15,798 nucleotides of DNA from an uncultured Bacteroidales bacterium (GCA_902768605.1 CACXLY010000057.1:1-15798), one strand, 5' to 3'; positions 1 to 7,251 are shown, numbered from the stretch's first letter. Translations and numbers: made by a program. Notes: generated by a model not told the origin, from the letters alone.

Positions 1-552
1 TATGATGGGATAGACGTCCACCACATTCTCGAGCTGTACGACCTGACGGCCCAGCTCGTCCAACACGATGAGCTGGCGGCCGGCCGGGTATTCATCGACG
101 GCGCGTTCCATCTCGACGGGCAGGATGAGCGCAAACAGCGTGTCGTTCATCCGCTCAATCCAGGCTTGCTGCGGCACGACCTCGCCGAGGTAATGTCCGC
201 AGAAGAGGCGGTCGCTCTTGAGGATGACCTTTGCCGTGGCCACGTAGGGCGAGGTGCGACGCTTCTCCATCGTCACCTTGAATGATGTAGCGCCAAGCAT
301 CTTGTGCGAGAACGTGCGGTAGCCTGGTGCGTAGAACTGCAACGAGTGCATGAGGTCGCGGACGCGGAACGAGAAGAGGCCGTTGCGGTCTGTCGTCGTA
401 TGGTTGAAGATACGATGTTCGGAGTCGATTTCGCGCACAGAGACCTTGGCGATGCTGCCGTCGGGACCTTTCACGACACCGCTCACCATCGGCTGCTGCG
501 CCAGAAGAGAGGTGCAGCAGAAAAGCATGAGTAGGGACATCAGACGATTCAT
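1..552 (-). CDS. Exported protein with CarboxypepD_reg-like N-terminal domain (3' part outside window)
   Basis: The 184 codons visible start at the ATG at 552-550 and are still open at base 1, so the C-terminus is missing. Residues 1-18 form a signal peptide (MNRLMSLLML core, cleavage probably after LLA before QQ). Residues about 22-95 read as a carboxypeptidase regulatory-like beta-sandwich: VSGVVKGPDGSIAKVSV, then the TTTDRNGLFSFRV turn, then LQFYAPGYRTFSHKM. In Bacteroidetes this domain begins TonB-dependent receptors and many small exported proteins; the rest of the visible protein (residues 96-184) has no plug-domain signature and I do not recognise it. The gene follows the GH43 gene in the same direction, and no TAnnTTTG promoter box is visible in 553-787, so read-through from upstream is plausible. 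Its start lies 32 bases beyond the end of the 585-750 repeat element. The start is chosen because it is immediately followed by the signal peptide. Confidence 0.8.
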   Translation of the reverse strand, partial: MNRLMSLLMLFCCTSLLAQQPMVSGVVKGPDGSIAKVSVREIDSEHRIFNHTTTDRNGLFSFRVRDLMHSLQFYAPGYRTFSHKMLGATSFKVTMEKRRTSPYVATAKVILKSDRLFCGHYLGEVVPQQAWIERMNDTLFALILPVEMERAVDEYPAGRQLIVLDELGRQVVQLENVVDVYPII

Positions 553-584
553 AATCCTGAAAGCTTGAAGTAGTGTTGGAATAT

Positions 585-750
585 CCCACGTGTGGCGTCG
601 GCTGACGCTTGCTGTGGCGTCGGGCGTTCCTTGCTGTGAGGACTGGAGTCCCTTGCTGTGAGGACTGGAGTCCCTTGCTGTGGGGACTGGCTTTCCTTGC
701 TGTGGGAACTGGCGACGCTTGCTGTGGCGTTGGCCGGCGCCACACGTGGG
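585..750. repeat. Tandem array of 22-bp units capped by an 18-bp inverted repeat
   Basis: On the plus strand the nonamer CTTGCTGTG starts at 608, 630, 652, 674, 696 and 718, exactly 22 bp apart, and is identical in all six units. The 13 bases after each core vary; the units at 630 and 652 are identical. The element is bounded by CCCACGTGTGGCGTCGGC (585-602) and GCCGGCGCCACACGTGGG (733-750), which are reverse complements with one mismatch. The caps fall on the same 22-bp grid: positions 586 and 740 carry CCACGTGTG and CCACACGTG, each containing CACGTG. The array fills most of the 235-bp gap between the GH43 gene and the downstream same-strand gene. In the direction of transcription the core reads CACAGCAAG. 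Family and function are unknown to me. Confidence 0.95.
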
Positions 751-787
751 GAGTTATTATCTCTCTGTCGGGGATGGAGCTCCCCTC

Positions 788-3700
788 TTATTTGACGATG
801 ACTTTCTTGCCGCCAACGATGTTGATGCCGCGCTGCATCTTGCCCAGCCGCTGACCTGCGAGATTGTAGATTCTCAGGTCGCCCGATTCAGGCGACGCGA
901 GGGGTGAGGCGATGCCTGTCGGGTCATGGTCCGGGTCGAAGCCACACAGCTCACGATAGTCGCCGCGGTCGTACTGCCACTGCAGGATGGGATAGCCGTT
1001 GCCTGCCGTCGGGTCCTGATGCCAAGGCGCACCCCAGGAGCCAGCGATGTGGCAGAGCTCCATGTGCGACTTGGAGGCATCGGCCCACGCCTCGTCCTGC
1101 GAAGAGGACGAAACAGCAGGCTCGCCGTTCAGCAACATGTCGGCAAAGGTATAGACATGCGACAGGACGTCGAGCTCGATGAAACTGCCGAAGGGATGGG
1201 CCGTAGCGCCATCGACGGTGGGATTCCAGGCAATGACGTTCGTGTACGTACTGCCGGGCGTAGAGTTGTTCTGGCCGCCAGCCACGACACCGGCTGCCAC
1301 GGGCGACGCAACGGGGGCTGCGGCGTAACAGTTCTCCATGGTGAGGTTGGTGCGGACACGTCCGATGAGGCCGCCCGAGTAGTTGGCACTCGAGCCGTTA
1401 CCCGTCACGGAGGCCGCGCTGTAGCAGTTACGTATGGTGACGGGACTGTTGCCAAGCGTGCCGCCAAGCGCACCGACGTAGCCCTTGCTCGTCACGCTGC
1501 CCGTCACGTAGCAGTTCTCGATAACGACGGGATAGAGATTGTCCTCAGCATCCTTGAAGGTGCTGTGGCCGAGCTGACCGCCGATGACGGCCGCTCCGGA
1601 GGCAACGCCGTCCACCTTCGCATCGACGAAACCCGTGTTGCGTATCTCGCCGCACATCGTTCCGAAGAAACTGGGATAGTACTTCTTGCCGGCGGGCGTG
1701 AGGTTGCGAATGATGTGGCCACGGCCGTCGAAGTTAATCCAGTAGCGGTAGCTGTTGTCGCTCGAATTGAGCTGTACCCAGTCGAAGCCCGCCATATCGA
1801 CATCCGCGTCCATTACAAAGTAAACCATCTGCTCGCTTATCAGCACGTCGTGCATGTGGTCAAGCTGTTCGGGACGGACGATGACGTAAGGATTCTCCTG
1901 ACTCCCGTCGCCGGACTGGTAGGAGTACATCATATCGTGGGCCAAGCCCTTCAGACGGCTGACGAGCGCCTTCACGTCCCTGTCCTTGAGGCTGCCGTCG
2001 GCAAGCACCTGCTGACCCTCTGCCAAAGCGTCCTTCGCCTCCTGAGTGGCAAAGCCCCCTGCCTCAGCAGCAGCAAGGTCGTCCTGAAGCGTCTGGACGG
2101 CAACGGCAAGGGAGGCATAGACGTCAATGCTCGTCTGGATGCTGTCGAGCGTCTTGTGAATCTTGAGCAACTGCTGGTAGCGCGTATTCGACTCGTCGGA
2201 ACCCTCGGCCACTTCCTTGTAGTGGGCCAGCGTGGCGTTATAGCCTGCGTAATACGGCTTGTCGGAAGCGGCAACTTCTTCTGCCATAGCGTAGTAGCTG
2301 TTCAGTACGGAAGCCAGAGCCGTCGAGTCGGCATCCGAATTCTTATCGCGGTAGATGACGTTGATCTTGCCTACGACGAAGCGCTCCGTCGGGGAGAGTG
2401 GCTGCTTCGAACGCATGCCTATGGTCAGGCTGCCGCCCGTCGCAAGGCCATACACGCTCTGGACGAAGCGGTTGTTTATGAAGTTGGTGGAAACCGTCGA
2501 AGGATTGGTGGGAGCCGTCATGTTGTTGTCAGCAGGGCAGAGTACCGGGGTGGCAACACGTCCGACGTAAAACTCCACGCTGTGCTCCGTGTCGAAACCG
2601 TTCAGCTTCATCTCGTAAAGACCATCTGCCACGCTTGCCGTCACGGTCTGCGAGATGTCGAAAGTGCCGCCGTCACGCACCTGGCCGAAAGGCGCAAAGG
2701 CCGTGCCGTTGCCCGTCGAGTTGTTGCAATCCTCGCTCGCTTCTATGTCCCAGCCCTTCCACTGGCTTTTGCTCAGGTCGGGATTCACAAGCTTATAGGT
2801 GACGTTTGCGCCGTTGCCGGAATAGAAGACGGGTGCGTCCATCTCGTCGCTGCTGGGGTGACCCTGCACCGAAGACACGCCGGGATTGATGACGGGCCAA
2901 TCGCTTCGCCAAGTTATCTTGTCGAGAAGCATGAGGCGACCGTTGAAGTTGTTGTTCCTGTCGTAACTGTGATAGAGAAGCCAGTCCTGGCCTTCGTCGT
3001 CGGTAATGATTTCGCTGTTGTGTCCCGGGCCTTTCCATCGGGTGTTCCCCGAGATGATGGTGGTGTAGTTATCGCTTTTCATGTCGCCGCCATCCTTATT
3101 CTTATACGGACCCATGAGGTTAGTGGAGCGCCCGACAACGGTGCGGTAAGTGCTGTTCTCGCCTTCGCAACAGGAACCCACGCTGGCGAAGAGGTAATAG
3201 TATTTGCCACGCTTGTAGATCATCGCGCCTTCGAAAGCGCCGCCCGCTATCTTGGTGACGCCGGCGTGACGTGTCCACGAACCGTTTGGCTGCGGATTGT
3301 TAATGGGAGAGAAGTTCTTGACGGAGAGGGCGTCATCGCTTAGCTCAACGATGCAAATGTCATTGAAACTGCCCCAGACGAGGTACTTCTTATCGAACTC
3401 TTCGACATAGCAGGGGTCGATGCTGTTCTTGACACCGATCTCGGTACTCCTGAAGAGCTTTCCCTTGTCGGTAAACTTTGTAGGGGTGTCTCCTACAGCA
3501 ACGCCAATGCCAGTGCGTGAGCCATTGCCCCACAACGCGGAAGCATAGTAGCAGATGTACTTGCCGTCGACGTAGTTGACGTCGGCCGCCCAGAGGCTAT
3601 AGTTGTCGCGTTTGCCATCGGAATGTATGCTGTCGTTCCATGTGGGGCGTGATATGACGCCTGGCACGTCAGTCCAATGGACGAGGTCGGTGCTCTTCTT

Positions 3701-3868
3701 GCATTTGCAACCGGTGGCGTATGCATAGAATGTGCCATCGAGAGCCCGCTGCACGGTCGGGTCGGGGAAATCGGATCCGTAAACTGGATTGGAATACTTT
3801 TTTTGCGCACTGGTTTGCACTGCGAAGAGGGCGAAGAGGAGAGCCCATAGTGATGCTTTTTTGATCAT
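788..3868 (-). CDS. Secreted GH43 arabinanase-like glycosidase with GLUG repeats and type IX-like C-terminal tail
   Basis: This 1026-residue protein probably cleaves arabinose- or xylose-containing plant polysaccharides, most likely alpha-1,5-arabinan, at the cell surface. Residues 1-21 are a signal peptide (...VQTSA before QKK). The five-bladed propeller spans about 25-335. The expected GH43 residues are visible: base Asp36 in DFPDP, pKa-modulating Asp151 in NSIDP, acid Glu213 in AFEGA, plus His283 in GPGHNS. Residues about 350-508 look like a beta-sandwich, possibly carbohydrate-binding. Residues 515-650 are helical and FIVAR-like. From about 653 (GDGSQENPYVI) come GLUG-type repeats (YVGALGG, YSGGLIG, VAAGVVAGG). 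The last 30 residues (LRIYNLAGQRLGK ... GKKVIVK) resemble a type IX sorting signal. A TATCTTTG promoter box lies 32-39 bases upstream. GH43 is sure; the exact substrate is inference. Confidence 0.93.
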   Translation of the reverse strand: MIKKASLWALLFALFAVQTSAQKKYSNPVYGSDFPDPTVQRALDGTFYAYATGCKCKKSTDLVHWTDVPGVISRPTWNDSIHSDGKRDNYSLWAADVNYVDGKYICYYASALWGNGSRTGIGVAVGDTPTKFTDKGKLFRSTEIGVKNSIDPCYVEEFDKKYLVWGSFNDICIVELSDDALSVKNFSPINNPQPNGSWTRHAGVTKIAGGAFEGAMIYKRGKYYYLFASVGSCCEGENSTYRTVVGRSTNLMGPYKNKDGGDMKSDNYTTIISGNTRWKGPGHNSEIITDDEGQDWLLYHSYDRNNNFNGRLMLLDKITWRSDWPVINPGVSSVQGHPSSDEMDAPVFYSGNGANVTYKLVNPDLSKSQWKGWDIEASEDCNNSTGNGTAFAPFGQVRDGGTFDISQTVTASVADGLYEMKLNGFDTEHSVEFYVGRVATPVLCPADNNMTAPTNPSTVSTNFINNRFVQSVYGLATGGSLTIGMRSKQPLSPTERFVVGKINVIYRDKNSDADSTALASVLNSYYAMAEEVAASDKPYYAGYNATLAHYKEVAEGSDESNTRYQQLLKIHKTLDSIQTSIDVYASLAVAVQTLQDDLAAAEAGGFATQEAKDALAEGQQVLADGSLKDRDVKALVSRLKGLAHDMMYSYQSGDGSQENPYVIVRPEQLDHMHDVLISEQMVYFVMDADVDMAGFDWVQLNSSDNSYRYWINFDGRGHIIRNLTPAGKKYYPSFFGTMCGEIRNTGFVDAKVDGVASGAAVIGGQLGHSTFKDAEDNLYPVVIENCYVTGSVTSKGYVGALGGTLGNSPVTIRNCYSAASVTGNGSSANYSGGLIGRVRTNLTMENCYAAAPVASPVAAGVVAGGQNNSTPGSTYTNVIAWNPTVDGATAHPFGSFIELDVLSHVYTFADMLLNGEPAVSSSSQDEAWADASKSHMELCHIAGSWGAPWHQDPTAGNGYPILQWQYDRGDYRELCGFDPDHDPTGIASPLASPESGDLRIYNLAGQRLGKMQRGINIVGGKKVIVK

Positions 3869-3899
3869 ACCTTATTAAGCTTAATACGTTTTCTGCTTG

Positions 3900-3907
3900 C
3901 AAAGATA
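3900..3907 (-). promoter_or_regulatory. Bacteroidetes-type -7 box for the GH43 gene
   Basis: On the minus strand the bases read TATCTTTG, matching the TAnnTTTG consensus of the Bacteroidetes primary sigma factor. The box ends 32 bases before the ATG at 3868. No clear TTTG box is seen about 19 bases further upstream, so the -33 element is weak or absent. Confidence 0.65.
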
Positions 3908-3970
3908 CGAATAATTAATAATGTATGCGCACTTTGGGGCAGAAAAAGCAGAATTATGCTGCAAAAAGTT

Positions 3971-4000
3971 TTGTTTCTTCGCAGTTTTTGTGTAATTTTG
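3971..4000 (+). promoter_or_regulatory. Bacteroidetes-type promoter of the thiE-like/prs run
   Basis: TTG at 3971-3973 and TAATTTTG at 3993-4000 are separated by 19 bases, fitting the Bacteroidetes -33/-7 arrangement. Transcription would begin near 4005-4007. This makes the in-frame ATG at 3925 upstream of the transcript and supports the start at 4033. Confidence 0.7.
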
Positions 4001-4032
4001 CACGCAGAATAAATCGACAAGAGAGATTAGGA

Positions 4033-4644
4033 ATGAAACTTATTCTGCTCACCTGCCCGGAGTTTTTCGTTGAAGAGGACAAGATTCTGACTACACTCTT
4101 CGAGGAAGGCCTGGACATTCTTCACTTTCGCAAACCCAATTCTGAGCCTGTCTTCTGCGAACGTCTGCTGAGTCTGATGCCCGAGCAGTACCGTAGCAAG
4201 GTTGTGGTGCACGACCACTTTTACCTTCGCGATGAGTTCGGCCTGATGGGCATTCACCTGAGCAAACGTCATCCCGAGGCTCCTGCTTCGTACAGCGGTC
4301 CCATCACCCGCACGTGCTACGACCTGCAGAGTGTCGTGGAGCAGAAGCCGAAGAGCGAATACGTGCTGCTTCGCAACATCTTCGACAGCATTTCGGAAAG
4401 CGAGAACAAGGCTTCCTTCACGCCTGACGAGCTGCGCCAGGCAGCGCGTGAGGGCATCATCGACCGCAATGTCATTGCCGAGGGCGGCGTGTCGCTCGAC
4501 AAGATAGACCAGGTGAGGGAGTGGGGCTTTGGCGGTGTGGCCATCAGGGGTGACCTGTGGAATCACTTCGACGTGCACTCGCAGCGGGACTACAAGGAGC
4601 TTATCGCCCACTTCCGCAAGCTGAGGAAGGCGGCCTCCGCTTAG
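4033..4644 (+). CDS. Thiamine-phosphate synthase-like (ThiE/TenI superfamily) TIM-barrel protein
   Basis: This 203-residue protein has the strand pattern of ThiE/TenI barrels. ILHFRKP (about 29-35) sits where ThiE has its LR.K strand. VVVHDHFYL followed by GIHLSKRH replaces the usual INDR...GVHLGQ.D. YVLLRNIFDS stands where ThiE has GP.F.T.TK, NVIAEGGVS matches the phosphate-binding AIGGI loop, and GFGGVAIRGDLW matches the last strand. Canonical ThiE joins the pyrimidine and thiazole halves of thiamine. Here the ND pair, the Gln of HLGQ and the TxTK lysine are not conserved, so the reaction may differ. No other thiamine gene is present; prs follows 88 bases downstream, probably in one transcript. 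The ATG at 4033 is chosen because it lies just downstream of the promoter at 3971-4000, has AGGA shortly before it, and starts on the first barrel strand. Confidence 0.75.
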   Translation: MKLILLTCPEFFVEEDKILTTLFEEGLDILHFRKPNSEPVFCERLLSLMPEQYRSKVVVHDHFYLRDEFGLMGIHLSKRHPEAPASYSGPITRTCYDLQSVVEQKPKSEYVLLRNIFDSISESENKASFTPDELRQAAREGIIDRNVIAEGGVSLDKIDQVREWGFGGVAIRGDLWNHFDVHSQRDYKELIAHFRKLRKAASA

Positions 4645-4725
4645 ACCCGGAGCACCCAGAGTAGTCGGAGGAATCGGAATACTCGGAATAATCAGAGAAC
4701 TCGGAACATTCGGAACAATCAGACA
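4645..4725 (+). repeat. 9-bp tandem array between thiE-like gene and prs
   Basis: Nine consecutive 9-bp units fill the gap from directly after the TAG stop (4642-4644) to 7 bases before the prs ATG. The unit is roughly A-N-T/C-C-G/A-G-A-A/G-T/C, for example AATCGGAAT, ACTCGGAAT, ACTCGGAAC, ATTCGGAAC. The first two units (ACCCGGAGC, ACCCAGAGT) are the most divergent. Because the period is a multiple of three and the array is in the frame of the upstream gene, stop-codon read-through would yield an Arg/Asn-rich tail. No promoter box is seen in the array. Confidence 0.9.
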
Positions 4726-4732
4726 AAATACA

Positions 4733-5671
4733 ATGGAAGGAATGAAGTCATTCAAGGTGTTCACCGGCACCAAGTCACACTACCTTGCAGAGAAGATTTG
4801 CCAACAGCTGGGCTGTGAGCTGGGCAACCTCTCTATCACGCATTTCAGCGACGGCGAGTTTGAGGTCTGCTTTGAGGAGTCGATACGCGGCGTGGACGTC
4901 TTCCTCGTACAGAGCACGTTCCCCAATGCTGACAACCTGATGGAGCTGTTACTGATGATCGACGCGGCGAAACGTGCTTCGGCCCGCACCATCAACGCAG
5001 TGGTGCCCTACTTCGGCTGGGCGCGTCAGGACAGGAAAAGCAAGCCTCGCGTCAGCATCGCTGCCAAGCTGGTGGCCGACATGCTGAGCGTGGCTGGCAT
5101 CACGCGCCTCATCACGATGGACCTGCATGCCGACCAGGAGCAGGGCTTCTTCAACGTCCCCGTCGACCACCTGTTCGCATCCAGCGTCCTGTTGCCTTAC
5201 ATCCAGAGCCTCAACCTCGAGAATCTGGTCATCGCGACGCCCGACGTGGGCGGCTCGAAGCGTGCCAGCACCTACAGCAAGTACCTCAACTGCCCCCTCG
5301 TGCTCTGCAACAAGACGCGCAGGAAGGCCAACGAGGTGGCCAGCATGGACATCATCGGCGACGTGTTCGACGCTGACGTTGTCCTCATCGACGACATGGT
5401 CGATACGGCGGGTACCATCACGAAGGCAGCCGACCTGATGAAGAAGAACGGTGCCCGCAGCGTGCGCGCCCTGGCCAGTCACGGCATCATGAGCGGCCCT
5501 GCGAGTGAGCGCGTCGAAGCGTCCGCCATCGAGGAGATGGTCTTCACCGACAGCATCCCCTATGCCGGCAAGTGCACCAAGGTGAAGCAGCTGTCCATCG
5601 CTCCCCTGCTGGCGCAGACGATACAGTGCGTGGAGAATAACGAGAGCATCTCGAAGCAGTATCTCTGCTGA
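4733..5671 (+). CDS. prs: Ribose-phosphate pyrophosphokinase (PRPP synthetase)
   Basis: This cytoplasmic enzyme makes PRPP from ribose 5-phosphate and ATP for purine, pyrimidine, NAD, histidine and tryptophan synthesis. The 312-residue length is normal for bacterial class I Prs. Visible motifs are FSDGEFEV (38-45) with the ESIRG segment, STFPNADNLMELL (61-73), the ATP-loop PYFGWARQDRKSKPR (92-106), MDLHADQ (129-135) with the metal-binding His132, ATPDVGGSKRA (168-178), and the PRPP-binding VVLIDDMVDTAGTITKA (216-232). The C-terminus (FTDSIPY, VKQLSIAPL, NESISKQYL) is typical of Bacteroidales Prs. A second in-frame ATG at 4742 could be the true start; 4733 is kept because it is upstream and in a better position relative to the array. 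No promoter box is visible in the 88-base gap, so it is probably transcribed with the thiE-like gene. Confidence 0.97.
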   Translation: MEGMKSFKVFTGTKSHYLAEKICQQLGCELGNLSITHFSDGEFEVCFEESIRGVDVFLVQSTFPNADNLMELLLMIDAAKRASARTINAVVPYFGWARQDRKSKPRVSIAAKLVADMLSVAGITRLITMDLHADQEQGFFNVPVDHLFASSVLLPYIQSLNLENLVIATPDVGGSKRASTYSKYLNCPLVLCNKTRRKANEVASMDIIGDVFDADVVLIDDMVDTAGTITKAADLMKKNGARSVRALASHGIMSGPASERVEASAIEEMVFTDSIPYAGKCTKVKQLSIAPLLAQTIQCVENNESISKQYLC

Positions 5672-5719
5672 CATTTTCGAGAGGAGACCCACTACCCCCC
5701 CTTAGGGGGAATTCTACGC

Positions 5720-5829
5720 CACAGCAAGCGTCGACTGATCCTACAGCAAGCGTCGGCTGATCCCACAGCAAGCGTCGACTGATCCCACAGCAAGGAAACG
5801 CCGTTCCCACAGCAAGCGTCGGTGGCCCC
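5720..5829 (+). repeat. Second copy of the 22-bp CACAGCAAG tandem array
   Basis: CACAGCAAG starts at 5720, 5764, 5786 and 5808, and TACAGCAAG at 5742, so five units keep an exact 22-bp period. This is the reverse complement of the core at 608-726. The variable 13 bases fall into two kinds: units 1, 2, 3 and 5 continue CGTCG, and unit 4 continues GAAAC. Units 1 and 3 are identical. The array lies 48 bases after the prs stop and 23 bases before the next ATG, and the core is again in the sense direction of flanking transcription. No inverted-repeat caps like those of the first array are seen; a C-run/G-run hairpin (5697-5709, loop TTA) sits just before it. Confidence 0.95.
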
Positions 5830-5852
5830 TACTCGTCCTATCCCCTTTTCGC

Positions 5853-7169
5853 ATGAAGAAAATCCTCTTTCCCCTGCTGCTGCTCTGCTTCGCCACAACC
5901 GGCAGAAGTCAGGACTCGCTGGTGCACGTCATCCAGGGGATTATCACGGAGGACAGCCTCATCCACGAGGAGATGCGCTTCAATCGCGACGGACTCTTCA
6001 TGCCTCTGCGAGGGCTCATCCAGACCTTTACGCACCGCGACTTCAACGAACTGCCCGGCCCCTATCGCCCCAACAATCACCGCTGGGAGGACTACGGCGT
6101 GGCGCTCACGCCGCTTGCTGCGACGTGGATGATGAAGATATGCGGCGTGAAGTCGCGCAGCAACACGCGGCGCATGATTACCGCCAACGGCCTCTCGCTC
6201 GGCCTGACCGTCGGCCTGGCACAGACGCTGAGGTGGACCGTGACGGAAAAGCGGCCCGACGGACAGGGCACCAACAGCCTGCCCTCCGTCCACGCCTCGC
6301 TCGCCTACATGGGAGCCACCATCCTCAGCCGCGAGTACGGACACATCAGCCCCTGGATCACCATCGGAGGCTACACGGCCGCCACGGGAACCCAGATGCT
6401 CCGCATAGGGCACAACGCACACTGGGTGAACGACATCTTCCTGGGTGCAGGCATCGGCGTGGTCAGCACGAATCTCGCATACTTCCTTACCGACAAGATT
6501 ATAGGCCCCAAAGGCGTCAGGGCCATGCCCTTCAGCGCATCGGAGCAGGCTCAGCTGCTGGCATGGAACAACTGCCCTTCAGGCTTCCGGCTGGTTTCCG
6601 GCACAGAGACGAACGGCCGCTCGCTCGATGTCGAGGCCTTCGCCGAGGCGGCCGCAGGCTTCGACCTGGCAGGCATCAAGCTCCGCAGCAGCGCGTCCAT
6701 CACCTCCGGATTCGAGGCGGAATGGTTCATCAACAACAACCTATACCTCTCTGCCATAGGGCGATACACGCTGTCGCAGGCCAAGCTGGAGATTCCCAGC
6801 AACAGCGTGACCGCTTGGGGCGAGCAGGTCCACCTCTACCATGGCAACATCGCCGCCGGCTGGACGCTACCGCCCATCGGGCCCCAAGGCCGGAAGGGAG
6901 CCATGCGCGCCGGCATACGGACGCTCTGGGGCGTACGCTACAACGAAGGCATCACGTTCCGCAGCGTAGGGAAAGGCCGGACGCTGGGCCAGGACCTGCT
7001 TTACATCAAGCCGCAGCTGTGCCCGGAGGGAGGCGCCGGCATCGTCATCGACATGCTCCAGAGCCATAACCAGACGGTAGGCTTCTCGGTGGATTACATC
7101 CACACTTTTCGCACAAATTTCCTCGCAAACCGATGGGTCATCTCCTCCTCATGGAAGGCAATGTTCTGA
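5853..7169 (+). CDS. Periplasmic PAP2-family phosphatase with probable C-terminal outer-membrane barrel
   Basis: The 438-residue protein has a signal peptide (residues 1-20, MKKILFPLLLL... ending GRSQ). The PAP2/type 2 phosphatidic acid phosphatase triad follows: motif 1 R127-x6-R134-P135 (WTVTEKRP), motif 2 PSVHAS with His147, and motif 3 R184-x5-H190-x3-D194 (RIGHNAHWVND). Relatives dephosphorylate lipid phosphates such as undecaprenyl pyrophosphate, phosphatidylglycerol phosphate or lipid A. Two consensus positions are altered: Lys to Arg in motif 1 and Gly to Val in PSGH. Residues about 240-438 alternate polar and hydrophobic residues in strand-length blocks and end in WKAMF, with a terminal Phe as in outer-membrane barrels. 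Family PAP2 is well supported; the barrel is inference. The gene follows prs with no TTTG-type promoter in the gap. Confidence 0.85.
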   Translation: MKKILFPLLLLCFATTGRSQDSLVHVIQGIITEDSLIHEEMRFNRDGLFMPLRGLIQTFTHRDFNELPGPYRPNNHRWEDYGVALTPLAATWMMKICGVKSRSNTRRMITANGLSLGLTVGLAQTLRWTVTEKRPDGQGTNSLPSVHASLAYMGATILSREYGHISPWITIGGYTAATGTQMLRIGHNAHWVNDIFLGAGIGVVSTNLAYFLTDKIIGPKGVRAMPFSASEQAQLLAWNNCPSGFRLVSGTETNGRSLDVEAFAEAAAGFDLAGIKLRSSASITSGFEAEWFINNNLYLSAIGRYTLSQAKLEIPSNSVTAWGEQVHLYHGNIAAGWTLPPIGPQGRKGAMRAGIRTLWGVRYNEGITFRSVGKGRTLGQDLLYIKPQLCPEGGAGIVIDMLQSHNQTVGFSVDYIHTFRTNFLANRWVISSSWKAMF

Positions 7170-7251
7170 CTTTTTATAAAAAAGATACGCCCCATTTTGA
7201 CAAGAGGAGTTATCAAAACTTCACAATACCCCCTTTTTCCTCTCCCTTTTC

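Noticed and set aside
586..739. A possible CRISPR array (regular repeats with variable spacers)
   Set aside because: The conserved part is 9 bp and the variable part 13 bp, far too short; two spacers are identical and no cas gene is in the window.
549..854. Short open frames across the first 22-bp array, with Cys/Trp/Leu- or Ser/Gln-rich repeats
   Set aside because: The period is not a multiple of three, so any frame is forced into a low-complexity three-phase repeat; there is no start context and the frames run into the flanking genes.
926..3343. An 805-codon open frame on the plus strand
   Set aside because: It is antisense to the GH43 gene, His/Arg/Val-rich and without recognisable domains; it results from GC-rich third-position bias of the real gene.
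3925..4032. Upstream in-frame start for the ThiE-like protein
   Set aside because: It would precede the promoter boxes at 3971-4000 and add 36 residues not expected before the first barrel strand.
5695..5709. C-run/G-run hairpin after prs as an intrinsic terminator
   Set aside because: The stem is five pairs with a three-base loop and no T-run follows; the next gene also lacks its own promoter box, so termination here is unlikely.
5544..5898. Minus-strand open frames over the second array (DACCG, LLWDQS, TLAVGS repeats)
   Set aside because: Same artefact as the first array, and they overlap the ends of prs and of the PAP2 gene.
5822..7069. A 415-codon plus-strand open frame overlapping the PAP2 gene
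   Set aside because: Arg/His/Pro/Gln-rich with no domain; the overlapping frame from 5853 has a signal peptide and PAP2 motifs.
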